From NCBI GenBank assembly GCA_012845835.1, contig JABAKD010000017.1, positions 3,161,001 through 3,225,000 on the forward strand: 64,000 bases of DNA. The letters are read 5' to 3'. Below the pieces are notes generated by a model. That model did not search any database. It was not told the DNA's origin and saw only the letters and a list, made by a program, of their open reading frames with translations. Position numbers and translations under genes: made by a program. Positions 13,801 to 28,800 of the stretch are shown here, piece after piece (positions within the stretch are counted from its first letter, which is position 1; every line of letters starts with the position of its first letter). This DNA is from Undaria pinnatifida (Eukaryota; Sar; Phaeophyceae; Laminariales; Alariaceae).

Positions 13801-16800
13801 ACCGGGTTGCACTCAAAATAAGGTTTTTCGTCCTCAAGGGAGGAGATTCAGGAGAACAAAAACAATCGGTGTACGTTTTGTCGTAGCATGGCACACGTGT
13901 CTTAGCTGCAGTAGTAGCTGACGTTTTTGGCCTCGGCCCGGGAAGAAACCATTCCATGGCGTCGGCGCACAACGCGAACCCGACAATAACTAATGTATAG
14001 ACTACACATGTATATATGGTGGACACTCTTGCGCGTGACCCTGAGTCAAAAGAAGAAAAAATGCCCATGCAATGAATACCCTCCTGCCGAGTCGCACCTT
14101 TGACGCTAGGATTAAAAGCCGTGCCCTGATGAAGGTGACTCTGCCAAAAGGCTAGAGTATGCGGGGGAAGCATGGGAAGGCAACACGACTTTCGCCGAAC
14201 GGCTGCTGGAAACAGTACAGATGACAGAAGCCACGAAAAAATGCTAGGTTGCTCGAATACGGCGAGTAATACAGCATTAAGCGAGCGGAAATAAGTGAGA
14301 ATGTACTCACCTAAAACAAGTAGCTGTGAGAAGGATGAATTGACGATATGAAGGAACATGTGCCAAAAAGAGGGGTTGCCATCAATAGCTGATAGGGACG
14401 TAGGGGCGAACGTACCAAAAGAGTGACCAGGAACAAGGTGGGGCCGCTTAGTCGAAACCGTGAGGAAGGGTATAGGAAGGAACCAAGAATAGGTGCTTTC
14501 CATAGATTTTTGGGGTGTACAAGACGGAGAAGTGAAGGAAAGGGCAGAATAATGGGAAAGGCTAACAACGCTAAGAAAGAAGGTGAACGAGGAAGAACAT
14601 ATAGAGATAAACGGCGGGGGTTGAAATAAGATATAGGAAGTGAAAACGTATTTGCATGGCTCAATGGGTTACGCGAAAACGCTGAAACTGCGTTTTCGTG
14701 TACGGGGACTGACCTGCCGGAAAGAAGAAAGAGGTGCCAGGTATATAGCAGTAGCCTTGGGAAGGAGGATGAAGGCGCAAAGAGCTGCCTTATGGCAACG
14801 CAGACGATAGTAGAACCCATACATGCTGGGAGAATGTAAAGTGCACAAGGAGGAACGAGATTTGTCAGAAGAAGAGATGAGAAAAATAGAGGAATGTGAC
14901 ACGAAGAAGTTTAGTACATACTAGTACTAGATAGTAGCCAGAAAACGATCGCTATCCTAGGCGATAGATGGTGACCACAGACGGCCAAATAGCAAGGAGA
15001 TGAGAAACTATTTTTTCATGTAATATGTGGAAAAGCCGTACTGAGCGCCCAAATGGTGGAGGTGTGTCTATACTAGGAATAGGAACGGTGCTCCGTCTCG
15101 AAAGGGATGCGTGGTCAATAGTCAAATGACTAAGGGGTGAGCCACAAATAAGCCCGCCCCCCCCCCCGCCCCCGCCCCTACCGTAGCGACTCAACGAATA
15201 TCTGACCGGGGCTTCGCGAGTGGTACACGCGATGCCTGCCTGGTCTGTGAAAACCGGACGTGTTCCGTCCCGGTATTGCAGGGATGCGAGGGTCTTTATG
15301 GATGCTCGACTCCGGCTATATATATGCATGAACTGAGTACACAACACGATACTCACGGCAGAACTGCCCGATTTGTTTCTGAGGCTCATAACAACTTGAG
15401 GACCTATGTACACACTTCACCCGAAAAAATGAACCGCTGAGTAAGCTGAATGGGCACGCCTGCATGGTCCATGTAGAACAAACAGGCATATCGTCAAAAA
15501 TTATGTTGACATCCGAGTCACCCCATTGGAAGCGTGCTACGGTAGAGGTATATGGTATACCTCTTTTTGGCTGAAGAGTCATCCCACGGTAGGGGTTGCA
15601 GTTTTTGGGTTAACCATGTGGTATATGGTATATCTCTTTGTGGCTGAAGAGTCATCCCATGGTAGAGGTTGCAGTTTTTGGGTTAACCATGTGGTATATG
15701 GTATACCTCTTTGTGGCTGTGAAGAGTCATCTCATGGTAGAGGTTGCAGTTGTTGGATTAACCAATAATATACCTGTCCGATTGAGCTCCTCAAGCGAGG
15801 AACTATCGGTCAGTCATTGATCAAGTGATTTCACGAGTATACATACATTTTTAGTGGACTGAAAAGCATACAAGCTTGGTCGGGTTGGGCGAACGAATGC
15901 CTTTCAAGTCATGGTTTCGGGTGAGATGTTGAGCTAGCTCCTCATTATAGAAGCGCTCAGAAAGTTCTTAGAATCTGCTGCGCACCCCTGCGGTGGGATG
16001 GCTCATCCCGACCATGTCGGGTCAAGGAGCCGCGCCATTTGCGAGAGTCATTTTGGCAGCAACATGCTGCTAATACATCTATCGCCGTGGCACACGTCAG
16101 TAACAATGGCATCACACGGTAACCGCTGCAACTTTTGAGGGCAAACATTTCTGACCTTCTGACCAGTTGAGCTCACTCAAGAAGAAGTGTGGATCTATCG
16201 GATGGTATGATACTTTTACGCGGCGCATGCTTGTTTTAGCACTTCGAGCGAAAGATAAACGTTGGTCTGGTTTGCGCGAAAACGACGAAAGTCTTTCAGA
16301 TTGAGGGTGATGGTGGGATGTCGAGCTCCTCGTGCTAGGAGCTAAGAAACGTCTCAGAATATGTTGTAAACACCCCTTTTTTCACACACATCTACTTTCC
16401 AGCTTCTGGACAAGCCGCGGCCACAGGTGTCGTCCCTTCTCCCCCCCCGGTTCTTGCCTTTAATTCGTATAGCGCATAGGGTTCAGCAATCCCACTGTTC
16501 GTCGATTTTTCATCGAGTGTTGCGAACTCAAGCTCTCGCGCTTTCCGCAAGTCAATTTGTGCCCTACCTTGGCATGACTCAACGCGGGGTAGTGTGTTCG
16601 TTGCGGGATCGCGTCCTGACCATGTTGACCGAAGACACGTCAAACACGGTCGAGGTGTGAACACACAAATAATGTTTTTGAGGCTCGTTAAGCCACTTCA
16701 GGAGCTCTATACCTCACCGGAGAATATTCATCCTTTACCGGAGAACGTGTACCGTTAAGCAAACTAGAAATGCGACCCGATCGCCACACCTAATGGGATA

Positions 16801-19800
16801 GCCCATGCTCAGGGTCGGCTTGCTCGCGTGGCCCACCGCATGCGGGGGGCTTGGTTGCGCGGTGGCATCGTATAAAAAAGGATTCCCAGGTGCTGATCGC
16901 TATGTATCACATTATCGTCGCGTACATCCGAGTAGATCGTCACAACCAAGACATGTGAGTCAAGATCGGCCCGAAGGTGACCACAAACCAGACTGGAACA
17001 AGGGAGACTGGAACAAGACCAAAATAAAGGGCGTACCCCACCGGAATCAACCCAGAACTAAACATACCGTAGCAGTCATATTTCCAGCGGGGTGGCCGAT
17101 ATGTTGACAGCACACCATCATCCAATAGAATGCACTCGTTTCCCAATATCGAAATATCCAATAATGCTCGTCCATACGTGAAAACCATGAATAATATCTC
17201 CGTAGATTACATGAACACACTGTTATATCAGGAAGGCTGCTCAAGTACTAGGTATTTTAACACCCGCGGCCTAGAAATGCGAAAAATAGCAATGTTTTGC
17301 ACAACAAGAATACTAGAATGACAGTCCGACGACCCTTCGGCTGAGTAGCCCCGCCATTAAAAAAAAAGAAAGTCACTAACTCTATCGTGTCACGCGTGGG
17401 AGGACTGCGGCCACTGGTCGGGGGGTGGAACGTTTATGCAAGGAGAAAAAACAAAATACCCCGCTATGATAGCTACCAAGGCTAAACGATGTAGAGGAAG
17501 GGAAAAATTGTAATTAGCTGGTGGAGGGCTATATCATGGCGGAGATGCACGACTGCTTTGCGAAGAATAACTCGATTTCTGTCGGGGAACGGCGTCAACT
17601 CTACATCAACGTCGGAGGGAAAAACAAATAAGAGAAAAAACCGTGGTTCAACCATTGCACACTCTACTCCTCCTGTTTGTGCTCGCGGGCGATTAAAAAT
17701 AGTCTCCCTCCTCTCTCTCGGTCAAGGTCTGGACGGGAATCGTTACCAATCCACCACAGGCCGACGACGAGGCTGTTCCTCGGACTGTCAGTATGGCGTG
17801 GGGAGACGTCTGTGACACTGAGGTGAGTGTTGATTTCGGCGGTGGGAGGAGATACGAGGTTGTGCGCAGCCGAAACAAATCGCGAGGAGGTGGTGATTGG
17901 TGATTGGTCTCTACCCACCCCCCAGAAAAGAAAAAAAAAACATGATTCCTTGGCGTTTTGTCGATGATTTCCGCGGCAGACAGGGTCGGAGTTATCTATC
18001 GCAGGCGTCTCGTTGCACGCATGCGCGAGAGAACATGTCACCGGTCAGGCAATGTAAGGTATCGAGAGGCGGGCTGTATCCCGGCCATCTCCGCGTCGGC
18101 ACCGGCTCCTGGTAAAGGACGGGGGGTTTAACATCTTCAGTTTGTTGTTTACGTTCTTAACAACCTCAAGAAAAAATTCCAGCTGTAAGTTCAAAATTCT
18201 CCAGTTAGTTGGAAAACTGGACGCGTGCTGCGATGTAGAGGTAGCACTTTAAAACGGTTTCTGGATGATGAGGGCTGCTTTAGCCCAAAATCGTCGGTTT
18301 TTTTGCTTTGCTTTTTTCGCACGAATATTTTTTTCTGCCTAGGCCATGGGGTTGGTCATCCGATATTAGCATATTTATTTGTTGTTTTTGTGTTTCCCAA
18401 GTTAGGTTGTGGGAGAGCCCCTGACCAAGGGTGCGGCTGAGGGGTCATTTTTTGGGGCCTAGAATTGGAAGCGGCTCGGAGTCGCTCGCACGAGCGACCC
18501 CCTCGTTTCTTTGCGGCCTTGATTGAGCTTTCGAGGCCTGTTCTAGTTTTGCGATATGAATCCGCGATAGAGAACGGTATGCTACCCCCTTGCGCTAAAC
18601 GCAAACCTCCTGAATTAGTTTCGTACCCGTGGGGTGTAGTGAGAGTTGCTCGTGCTGGTGGTGGTGAAAAAGCAGTAATGAAAATAGGGGTATATCATAA
18701 CACCGTCGTAACATCCCCCCCACCGCGCAGCCTTGGTCCCCCATGACATAAAACAGGTGGTGCAACTTTAGCGTAGCTCTTGCGTGACTGTGCAAGGTGT
18801 ACGAGGCAAGGAACAAAATGGTTCTGTTATTCCACACGGTAACTCTTGTCTGTATTGTCGGCGGGGGGCGTGTAGATCACGAGCTCACGAGGTAGCACGC
18901 AGCTCTTCGCAGATAAACCATTATCTCATGTCCAATCAATGTTGTCCGATACACAGCAGAGGCTATAAATTCTGAAGACACGTATATGGGAACTACTTAC
19001 CGCCCGCCCAAGCAAGCAAGCAAGGTACGATTTTGGCTCCACCTCAAAAGTCTCGCGTCTACATGCTGGCTCTTCTTATTCTGTCGATTATGCGAAATAC
19101 ATACATACATACCTGTTCAGACGTGTTTTCTGGGCACTGTACCGCGCGCCTAAATAAATGTTGCTTGCCCTTCTCCATCGCCACGTATAATATGTCTCTG
19201 TCCAGGCGTGATTTCTAAGGACCGGGCCTGTCTGTTGTTGTCCCCTACCCATCGCTGCAATACTGATTCAGACCTTTTTGCTGAAGGTTACTAAACGTAG
19301 CAGCAATGGCAAGACGCGCGTTACGAAGACCGTTCCGTGCGATGGATCCACCACGCACACGTGCCTAGTCGAGGTGAGTGCCCCGCCGTGCCTCGCCCTA
19401 CGCTACGAGAGGGGTATATATAGACCACAGCAAAGGTAGAGGGGGGGTACGCTCTTTTTCCCTGCTGGACTTGAGCCAGTTGCCCAAGAGTGACTCTGTG
19501 CCTCAATGAAACAAACACTCTATCTAGGTGATTGTTGTGGCGCTGCCTAGCTGAACATTTCATGGCGGTTTCATAAGGCTACCACAAAAACGGCACTTTT
19601 CGTCTGAAATGGTTCCTGAACGACGGGGCTCCTTGACCAAAAATCGTCGGAAATAGCCCATTTTGTTTTTTACATGACTATCATCGTGTATACCTAGGCC
19701 ATGGGATTTTTCACCAGGCATATATCAGTTTTATCTTTCTCCGAATGGGTTTTTTGGGAGACGTCTTAAGCTCCCAAATCGAGGAACCTCAGAAAAAAAG

Positions 19801-22800
19801 TGGTGCACCTCTATCGTTGCACGCCCCGCCGCAAAGAAATAGGGGGTCACTCGCACGCACGTTACCAGTGACCCCGCGCCCCACTGCAAAAAACAAATCT
19901 CACAAAGTGACCCCCCCTACGTAGCCACAGTTTGTAGCCCTCCTGCTGCGTTCGGCGGCAATATTTTATTCTGACGCAGGCTACGGTAGCGGCGGCGGGG
20001 GGGGGGGGGGTGTACTCAGTTTGTGCATGGCCGTAGTCGTTTGACCATAGACCCTCGCGTCCCTACTATGCCGGGACGGAGCACGTCGGGTTTTCATGAA
20101 CCAGGCAGGCATTGCTTATTGTACCAAGGGGGTTAGTTTCGGGGGAATTTGTTGCGTTGGCTCGGTGTCACTCGCGCGAGTGATGCCCCTTTTCCTTTTC
20201 GGGTGCGGTTTAAATTCGCTCTATGAACCTGCCACGGAATGGTAAGCTACACCCTTTCTGCGCTAAAAATACAGCAACATAAAAGCCTTCTTGCTCGTGA
20301 GAGTTGCAGAATCCCTCGTGCGAGCAATTGGCTCAAAACCGGCGGGGGTGAAAAACGGAGGAAAAACGGAGGTACCCGCCCTACCCTCGCCTTGGACTAC
20401 CGCTCATCTACTACTGAGCAACTACCCAACATCGCCGGAGTGGCGTTGTTGTTTTTTTCAGTGTTGTTGTTGTTGTATGTTTCTTTGTACGATAAAGATA
20501 TACCATTTTTTGGCAATTTTTTTTTCTGAATGGCAGTGCTCCTGAACACAAAATTGTCGGAAATAGGCCAAAAACAAATTCGAGGTTTGTTTTGAGGGTA
20601 CCTAGGCAATAATGGGACTGTCGATCGGGCTGTGCACACTCTTCTCGTTTTTATCTCAAAATTAGTTTTTGGGTGGGGAATAGAGCTGCCCAATAGGTTA
20701 CGAGCCTCGGAAAAAATACGGCGCACACCTCTACCGTGGTGTGTGTCACGAGTGAGCCCAGACCAGGTTGCACGTGCGGACGTTTCTTTTCAAAAGCCAG
20801 TTTGCGGGTGAAGCATACATACGACGTGTACAGGCCCAGCCAAGTGAGAAGTCAAGGAGTGGCACGAAAAACAAAGTTGTGTGCCCTCTTATTTTACCCC
20901 CCGCGCCGTTTTCGCGTCCCTCTGGCCGTATTCAGATATTTTCTCCGTCCCTGGCACCCGCCCACTCGACAACGCCAAATACAACTGATGATGATTATGA
21001 TGATAACGATGATGATGACTAGGCGAGTGCCACGATTAGAGGTACCACTCTTCGTGTGAAATGGTTTCTGAATAACGAGGCTCCAATTCCACCTCCTAAA
21101 ATAGTCTAGTCCAACTCCAGGTGTTTGTTCAAATGCGGCGCTAAAAGGGTTAACTCAAAACAGTCGGGAATAGGCCATTTTTGTTTGCATGATTTTCATC
21201 GTGTGCCTAGGCCATGGGACATTTCATCCGGTAGCGGTTTTATTTTTCTCCAAATCAGTTTTTGGTTTAAGAACGGTATATTTTAACCTCCGAAAGTGAG
21301 GAACCTTGGCAAAAAAAGTGGTGCACCTGTATCGTAGCAGGCGTCAAGGCGCGTGCTACGATAGAGGTGTGCTTTTTCTTCTGAGGATCGTAACCTGAGC
21401 AGCTCTATGCCCTCACCTACACAAAAGAACTGGTTTCGAGTGAACTTGAAAAATACAATCCGATGAATAAAAACAATGTCCTAGGCATACAAGTGTCCCA
21501 GGTATATACATTTCGAATCATATTGTGAAACAAGAAAACTGATATCCTGACATTTTTGGGTCAGGGAGAGACCCGTCGCTCAGAATCGAAAAAACGCCCC
21601 GGCAGGGGTGCTACTACACTTCCATCGTAACGCGCATGATGATGGCAATGTTGTCACGTTATTGTCTCGTTGCCGTGAAATCTAGCCCATGGTATCACGA
21701 AAACGCCTAAAAAAAGGCATGCCATAAACACCATTTTATCTCTGCGCCGCGTTCAGATTTCATGACGCAATTTTTTTCGTTTTCTTTTTTTCGTTTTCTT
21801 TCTTTCTTTCAGCTCGTATTTTCTATAAATCTTCGCAGTTTTCCTTTGTCCTTCTCTCCCTTCCTAGACCCTTCTTAGACGTAACTCAAATCCAGGGCCA
21901 CAGGCTCTTCTCTCCCCCCTCCCCACTACGATACGTGCCTTCTTTATTATCGCGAGAAGATTCCAGCTATTGCTTCCCTCGTCGATTCTCATCGAATTGT
22001 TGCTTTCGTCGACCGGTTTGTGTCAAGGACACGGATTCCAACCGCTCCAACTTCAACATTTCGCTGCGTGGGTATCATCGGCCAAAAGCAAGTGTTCGTC
22101 ATGCCAGCCTGGCCAAACCCGTTTGCGGAGCATATAATAGTTGAAAATGCCGGAGACCAAAGAAAAAAGGAGGGCGCGACAGACTTCAGAGTATCAATTC
22201 GATCGTAGAAAACTATATCTGGTAGGACGTTTGGTGATATTTCACGAAACTTCGACCCAACCTGCCGTGTTCGTACGGCTTGGCTGGTATCAAATTTCGC
22301 TCCTCTACGGATAGGCAATCTCCGGGATAAATCTTCTTTATTAACAACATATTCTCCATCCGAACACGTGCAGCATACAAAGTCGATCACTCGGAAGTAT
22401 TCCCACAACAAAGAAGACAACACTCACCATTGTTTTCTTGCATTAAAACATTGATGTTCACATTGCGCCATCATAGTCAACGCTATGGGTGCGGGCATCA
22501 TTCCTTTTTGCTGTCAGCTAATGAAAACTATCCTGTTTTTCAAATCGCTTTCCTCCACAGAAAGTACCGTTGAAACGTTGTGACGTAGCTCAATTCGTAT
22601 AGCATTTGAGATCAATGAGGCCTCTCTGCTGCCATCAGCTAGAGAGTCTCACCCAGGTTTACTTCTCCCGCGTTGATTATCTGGCAATATAGCACGCAAC
22701 GGGGCACCTCGTCGCAGAGAGTAGGCACTCTTAAACAAACGAAATCAGTAACACAGCTGATGTTGTCGGTGGAACACCCCACCACCACGATGGGCGGACG

Positions 22801-25800
22801 GGATGGTCTGTATATTATTATAACCTCCTTGTACTCGTCGTACTGCAGTCGGGCATCGATGGCAGCCACGGAGTGGGTTCACTCCGCACGATCCCCAAAT
22901 AACATCAGGACGCGTTTCCGAAAAGAGGACGCCCTGCTGGCGTCTCCTCTTTTGTCGTTTCATATTACTGTTGTAACAATGCAACGTAGCTTTGATTCGT
23001 GAATAGTTTGGGACTAATGATGCCCCCCTGTGGCGGAACGAGATGATCACAGGCCTTCCCCCATACTTACAATGTCGTCGACCGTTTGTACCAAACTTTG
23101 ATTAAGAGTTTCCACTCTTCCCTATATCCTCAATTGTTCAGTTGAGTCCTTCATTGGTTCGGTATCCATCGATTGTCCCGAGGGAACGCTTCGCGTACGA
23201 TTCCACAAACAAGCCCCTCCGTCAACGTTCAAGCGTCTGCGTGTCCATAAGCAAGCGTCGTTCGCGCGGACGGAGGCTACCGGTAGGCGGTTTAACCCCT
23301 GGTACATGACCGTATTTGAGCCATCCCCACGAGTGACTCTGTACCTCACTGACAAAATAATTTTTTGGGGGTGGTGTAGGCGCAGCGTAGCTAATCATTC
23401 CATTGGGATGCACATCGTCAAAATATAGAAGCACGAAATATCAAGACCGCAGCGGAACAGGGGGGGGCATTCGCACGAACGAACCCAAGCCACTGCAAAC
23501 CGACGCTCCAAAACGGACCCCCCTACCGTGTGGTTGGTCCGCGAGCGCTTAGATCCCCTTGACATCACCGCTGATGCCGTCACTCTTACGTATCTGCCGG
23601 TTACGGTCTTCTATCCGATGTATCCATGCGGGCGTCCGTCCGTGGTCGTGCCGTCCATATGGTGGCTAACCGCCGCGCCTACACGGGAGGAGTGCAAGTA
23701 CGTGTATTCGCTTATCGTCCGTGCCCTCTGCGCGCCAGTCGGTCTGCAGGTTCGAGATAATCTGCGCTGGTGTCAGTGCCAGACTTCCTTTATCTCTGTT
23801 TTTTGTAGGAAGCTCGGAAGCAGGAAACCCGAGATCCAACACGCAAGAGCGCACTGCATGGACGCTGCGGCCTCCCGGTACTCGATCATAGCGGTCACAG
23901 AACAGTATTTTTCGTGACAGACGGTGTTTCCTCTCACCGCTACCATTTGAAAGGATTCCCGCAGCGTTGTCCCATAGAGGAAGTTGAAAATTAATCCCTC
24001 TCCCCCCCGACGCCTGCAACACTTGTGCCGCGACAGCGACCGACAGCTCGAAACCGTGTTTCGTCGTCTGGGTTGCTCTGTCATCTTTTGCTCCCGCTTC
24101 GGCAAACTAGCCCGACAGCGCGCATGCCGTGGCGCCCGTGCACTCGGCAAACTAGCCCGACAGCGCGCATGCCGTGGCGCCCGTGCACACGTAGTCGCGC
24201 ACGCCGCCCTGATTGTGGGGGGACCCGAATCTGCTTGCCTGTGGCAGCACGAGCGCCCGCACGGTCGCGCAGCTTACCTGCGGAAATCAACACTCGCGCA
24301 CGTCTGTGAAAACAGGCACGGCGTGTGCTCGATATTTGGCCAAGTGTTGCACAACGTATGCCACAATACCCGCGGGTGGCAAACAAGTATCCGAGGGCCG
24401 TTGTACTCCCTCCTGGCGTAGTGGCTGTGTTATGGCTGAAGAAGTCTACCCCCGCGGACCCCTTGCAATAGAACCGCGAAAAGAACGGCAACCGTCTCTT
24501 CTCGCCCGACCCCTTCGTGGACCTTCTTAGGCGTTGTCGAGAGATGCCCTAAGGTCGGCGATATACCCCCCGAAGAACGCCCGCGAGCGCTTAAACACCG
24601 ACCGAAGACGGATGGTCTCGGCCTCCGCAGGTCTAGTAATTGCGTCCGCCGATTAGTGGTCTCTCCCGTCGGCACACATCGCAGGGGCGGCCAGAATCTC
24701 TGATCTACCTGCAGCTCAACACTCCTGACCCGCAGTCCGTGGGTGGTTGCGTTTTTCCACCCCGGTGCTTGGAAAATGCGGCAACCACGGTGCGGTTGTC
24801 GTCGTCCATCACAAGTTTCTCGAAATGGTGGAGTTCTCCCGAATGCGCTCGGCCGTACTCCGTGAGAACTGCGAACAGCGCAAACATATTTTCTCTTTGA
24901 TGCGCATGCCGAGGTAACCACCCGTGAGGAAAACACACGCCAACGGCGAAACTCACCCCTTGGCATTGATACCACTTCAACTCACTGGTTGGACGACTCG
25001 TCAGATGCGGCAACGGTGACCTGTGTGGAGGTTTAGTGGCGCAGTTTGCACCACGGACTCTTCTGGAACGTTGTAGACAGGCTGCGCAATATGAGCTACC
25101 CTCACAGATCGGGCATACTGACCTCATTTGTATCGCCCGTCCGTTTGCCTTCGCTATTTCCGCGAACAAGTATAAGTAACGTGTACCGGGACGCCGGTCG
25201 GATCGCCACAGACATGCTAGCGCACTAGCCCGCGACTTTCTCCTCTGGTGAGCGAGCCGTGTCGTCCACAACTGCGTGGATCAAACCATGAAGCTTCCGG
25301 AGCATATCTCTCCCGGGACCCGGAACGAGGTGGTGTCCGAATCTCATGGAATGAGGAGACCCAAGGCTACTACCGCATTAGTAGGGGGGATGTTACGACG
25401 GTGTTATGATGATGCTATGATATACCCCCATTTTCACTATCGGTTTTAAGCCACTCGCGCGAGCGACTCAGTACATCACCGACAAAAACATTTTAGGAGA
25501 CACGTTTGGGGCAGCGTGTCGTTAACTATTCCATTGTAGATTCGTACGCAGAGTAGAAAACAGACAAGGGGAGTCGAAAGACCGCAGAGGAATGGAGGGG
25601 TCACTCGCGCGAGTAAACCCAGAGCCGCTGCAAAACAAATGCCGAATTTTGACCCCTCTACATTAACCTGGGTCCGAGGTACCGCTGTATCCTCGACGGC
25701 TTCAGGTCGCGCGTTTGGTGTCCGACAAGAACTAGCCGAAAAGGTACGATAATAAGCATGCTCCTGTGAAGGGCTTCTGAGGAGGACAGCTAATATTGCA

Positions 25801-28800
25801 CCTTGTCGGAGCAACTGAACGTGGAGGTGGCGTTCCAGTCCCACGCCAGCGGCATGTCGACCCGGGACAAAACTCGCGCGCCGTTCGCCCTCCCCGCTTT
25901 GGTTTTTTCGTTGGTGTGTCACGTCCATGTCCAACCAGGCCTGCAGTCAGCACAGCCCAGTTTGCCGAAATTTGTTTTCGCTCTGAGTCGAGACATGTTA
26001 ACCCCCGGTACAACCGAACACACGTGCTACGCCAACGGAGGTCTACACCATATTTTTTTCTGCTGAAAGGTACTCTTCACTTAAGGAGGCCTAAGAGTTA
26101 TCCCACGGCAGGGTTTGCACTAATTGGGCTTTGATTGTTTTTTCTCGGGCCGGTTGGGCTCTTGGCGTAGGTGTGGAACCGTCGGTTAGCATGGCAATTT
26201 TACAAGTACGGTTTGTTTTTACGGGTAGCGCACAGAGATGTTGATCGGGTTCCGCTAACGAAAACGCCTTCGAAGTCATGTTTCGAGTGTGAGGTAATGA
26301 GCTCCTTACGTGTTAGGAGCCGAGAAACCTCATAGAAACTTCTGCTGCGCTCCTAGCGTGGGATGACTCCTACACCCCATCCGAATATCGAGTTTCTCGA
26401 TCAAAACGACAGCGTAAGCCCGATTGTGAAAAAGAAAACATGGCCAAGAGGAGGTACACAGAACGGAACCAAAAGATGTCCATTCAAACACAAGAATGAC
26501 GTTTTCGGACGAATTTTGGTTAAAGGAGTCCCCCTCGTTTAAGACAAAAACAAATGGCCTAAAAAGGGCTATCTTTGTCGTCACAATAGACCGCACCTGT
26601 TTACCTACTCTCTTACGGGGGGAAAGGCTCTTTATAACTAGGGTTCTAAAATATATATATTGCAGTCCACCAGATGAGTTAAAGATTCCGTGCAGGCGGT
26701 TGACCAGACGTCAGAGCGGCGCTGGGGCGAGACTCCCTCTTTGATAGCGTGTGCGCGATCTCGCCTTACCGAAATCTCCTTGGCAGTAGAGGAAAAAACT
26801 CTCGAGAATGGGAGGCGCATGATGCCGGGGGGCGTTATCCTAGCCCGCTTTCGAGATGAACGAATATTTCACGGATGTACGTTCCCCATGGGCATCAGCA
26901 CGAAATGTGGATACTGCGATCTCGGGATACTGCGATCTCGGGATTACACTTTACGGCCGCACCCTACGGAATAGGGGCGAGGCACTACGCCACGGCGGGA
27001 GACGTTCTCTTCGGTAGCACCCCCAGTTTTTCTTTAACGAAATCGCTGGTTTTTGAAACCAGCTCCCGGCCGTAGCTAATGAAATACGGCGCCCCTTGCC
27101 CCCTCACGTCATCATTCGACAGTCCTTTGCAAACAGGAAAATATGCGAAGATTGCATTTTTCATAGCATACTTCCTCGTGTCGGACAACCATGAAACGGT
27201 CGTTAAAGAAAATGGCTGGTTTAGGGGGGGGGCTGTCGTAGAATCAATCGCGGGTACCTCCTTTTCATTGACGGGTTAGAGCCAATCGCAAGAGTGACGA
27301 TGTACAGGTCTCACCGACAAAAAGCTCTCGGCGATTTGTTTTGGCGCAGCGTAGCCTACCTTTCCATATAGCGTGTTTTTGCCCACGAAAATAATTAAAG
27401 CAGCACGAGCCCTTATAATGTACCGCCGCAAAACGAAGACGGGGGATACTCGGGCGATTTTGACGCCGACCCATCGCTAAAAAAAGCCCCCGAAGGTGCC
27501 CCCCCCCTCTATACCGTAGCCACGGCCAGAGGTGCACCAATTATTTCGGAGGCTCTTAACCACTTGAGGTGCGCCCTCTATGCCCCACCCTTCAACCGAT
27601 TGACGCGTGCTACGATAGAAGTGCACCACATTTTTTCCGAGTTTCCTCCCTTTAGGAAGTTAAGGCTTGTCCTTCGACGAGTGCTACAATAGAAGTGCAC
27701 CACTTTTTTTTCTGAGGTTTTTCACAACTTGTAGGGAGGTCAAGACATGTCTTTCTTGACTCAAAAAAACGATTTTGGAGAAAAACAAAACCGGTGCCGG
27801 GTAAAAAAATCCCTTGGCCCAGGTGTTATGTACACAACGAGAATCATGTGAATATAACGGCATATTGTCGACGAATTTAGGTTGAGAAGCCCCGTCATTC
27901 AGAACAGGAACCGTTTCAGACGAAAAGTGCTTCCTCTATCGTAGCCCGCTTCCTTCTTAACCCGATAACTGATCAATGTGGCGAAAAATAAAAACTGCTC
28001 TGACCGGATGAAACATCGCATGACCTAGGTGAAGAACGAGAATCGTGATAAAAATAAATATATAATCTTTTTTCCGGGGATGATTTTGGGTTAAGAGAGC
28101 CCCGTCATCCAGAAAACCATTTTCGGACGAAAATTGCCACCTCTATCTTAGCACGTGCGTCGATTTCGAGAAAAGCTAAAGGTGCTACGACACCCGCCGA
28201 GGGACGATCCCCTGTCTGTCCTAGGCGTACACAACGCGAGCTACGTACGGGCAGAGGCGTGCATATATTATTTTGCTGGCACTCCTCGCTTGGGAAACGT
28301 TTTGCACCTCAGCAGAGCCAAAAGACGCGTGCTACGATAGAGGTGTACCGTTTTTTGGCGATCACGTTTTCTGAATGACGGGCCTCCTTAACCCAAAACC
28401 GTCCCCCGGAAGATAGGTAAAGCCTTGTTTAGCTAATGATTCTCGTTGTATACCCTAGGCCCCGTGAGAGTTTTCATCCGGTGTATGTAGCAGTTTTCTT
28501 TTGCTTCAGAAATCAGCTTGGGGCTAACAAGGACTTGTCTTGAGCCACTAAAGTGAGTTCTAAATTTCTGAAAAGAAAGTTGGGGTGCACATCTCTATCG
28601 TAGCACGCACGTTCAAGGTCTTTTTGTTGGGGTAAGCTGAAACGAAAAAACCGACGAACAAAACCCGCGGCCGAGGTGTACAAACAATATAGCATTCATG
28701 CAAAAATAGTAACGATGTATCCGGAAAAATTCCTTGGTTAAGGAGCCCCATCCGTTCAGAAAATGACCCGTGCTACGATAGAGAGGTATTAAGGTACGAT

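Noticed and set aside
13799-14820. Long - strand reading frames (234 and 169 codons)
   Set aside because: They lie in the family L repeat, whose pyrimidine-rich - strand lacks stops. The other L copy does not keep the frame.
24430-25271. Two overlapping - strand frames of 181 and 188 codons as intact genes
   Set aside because: They overlap in different frames with no clear start or family. Better explained as decayed upstream parts of the recombinase element.
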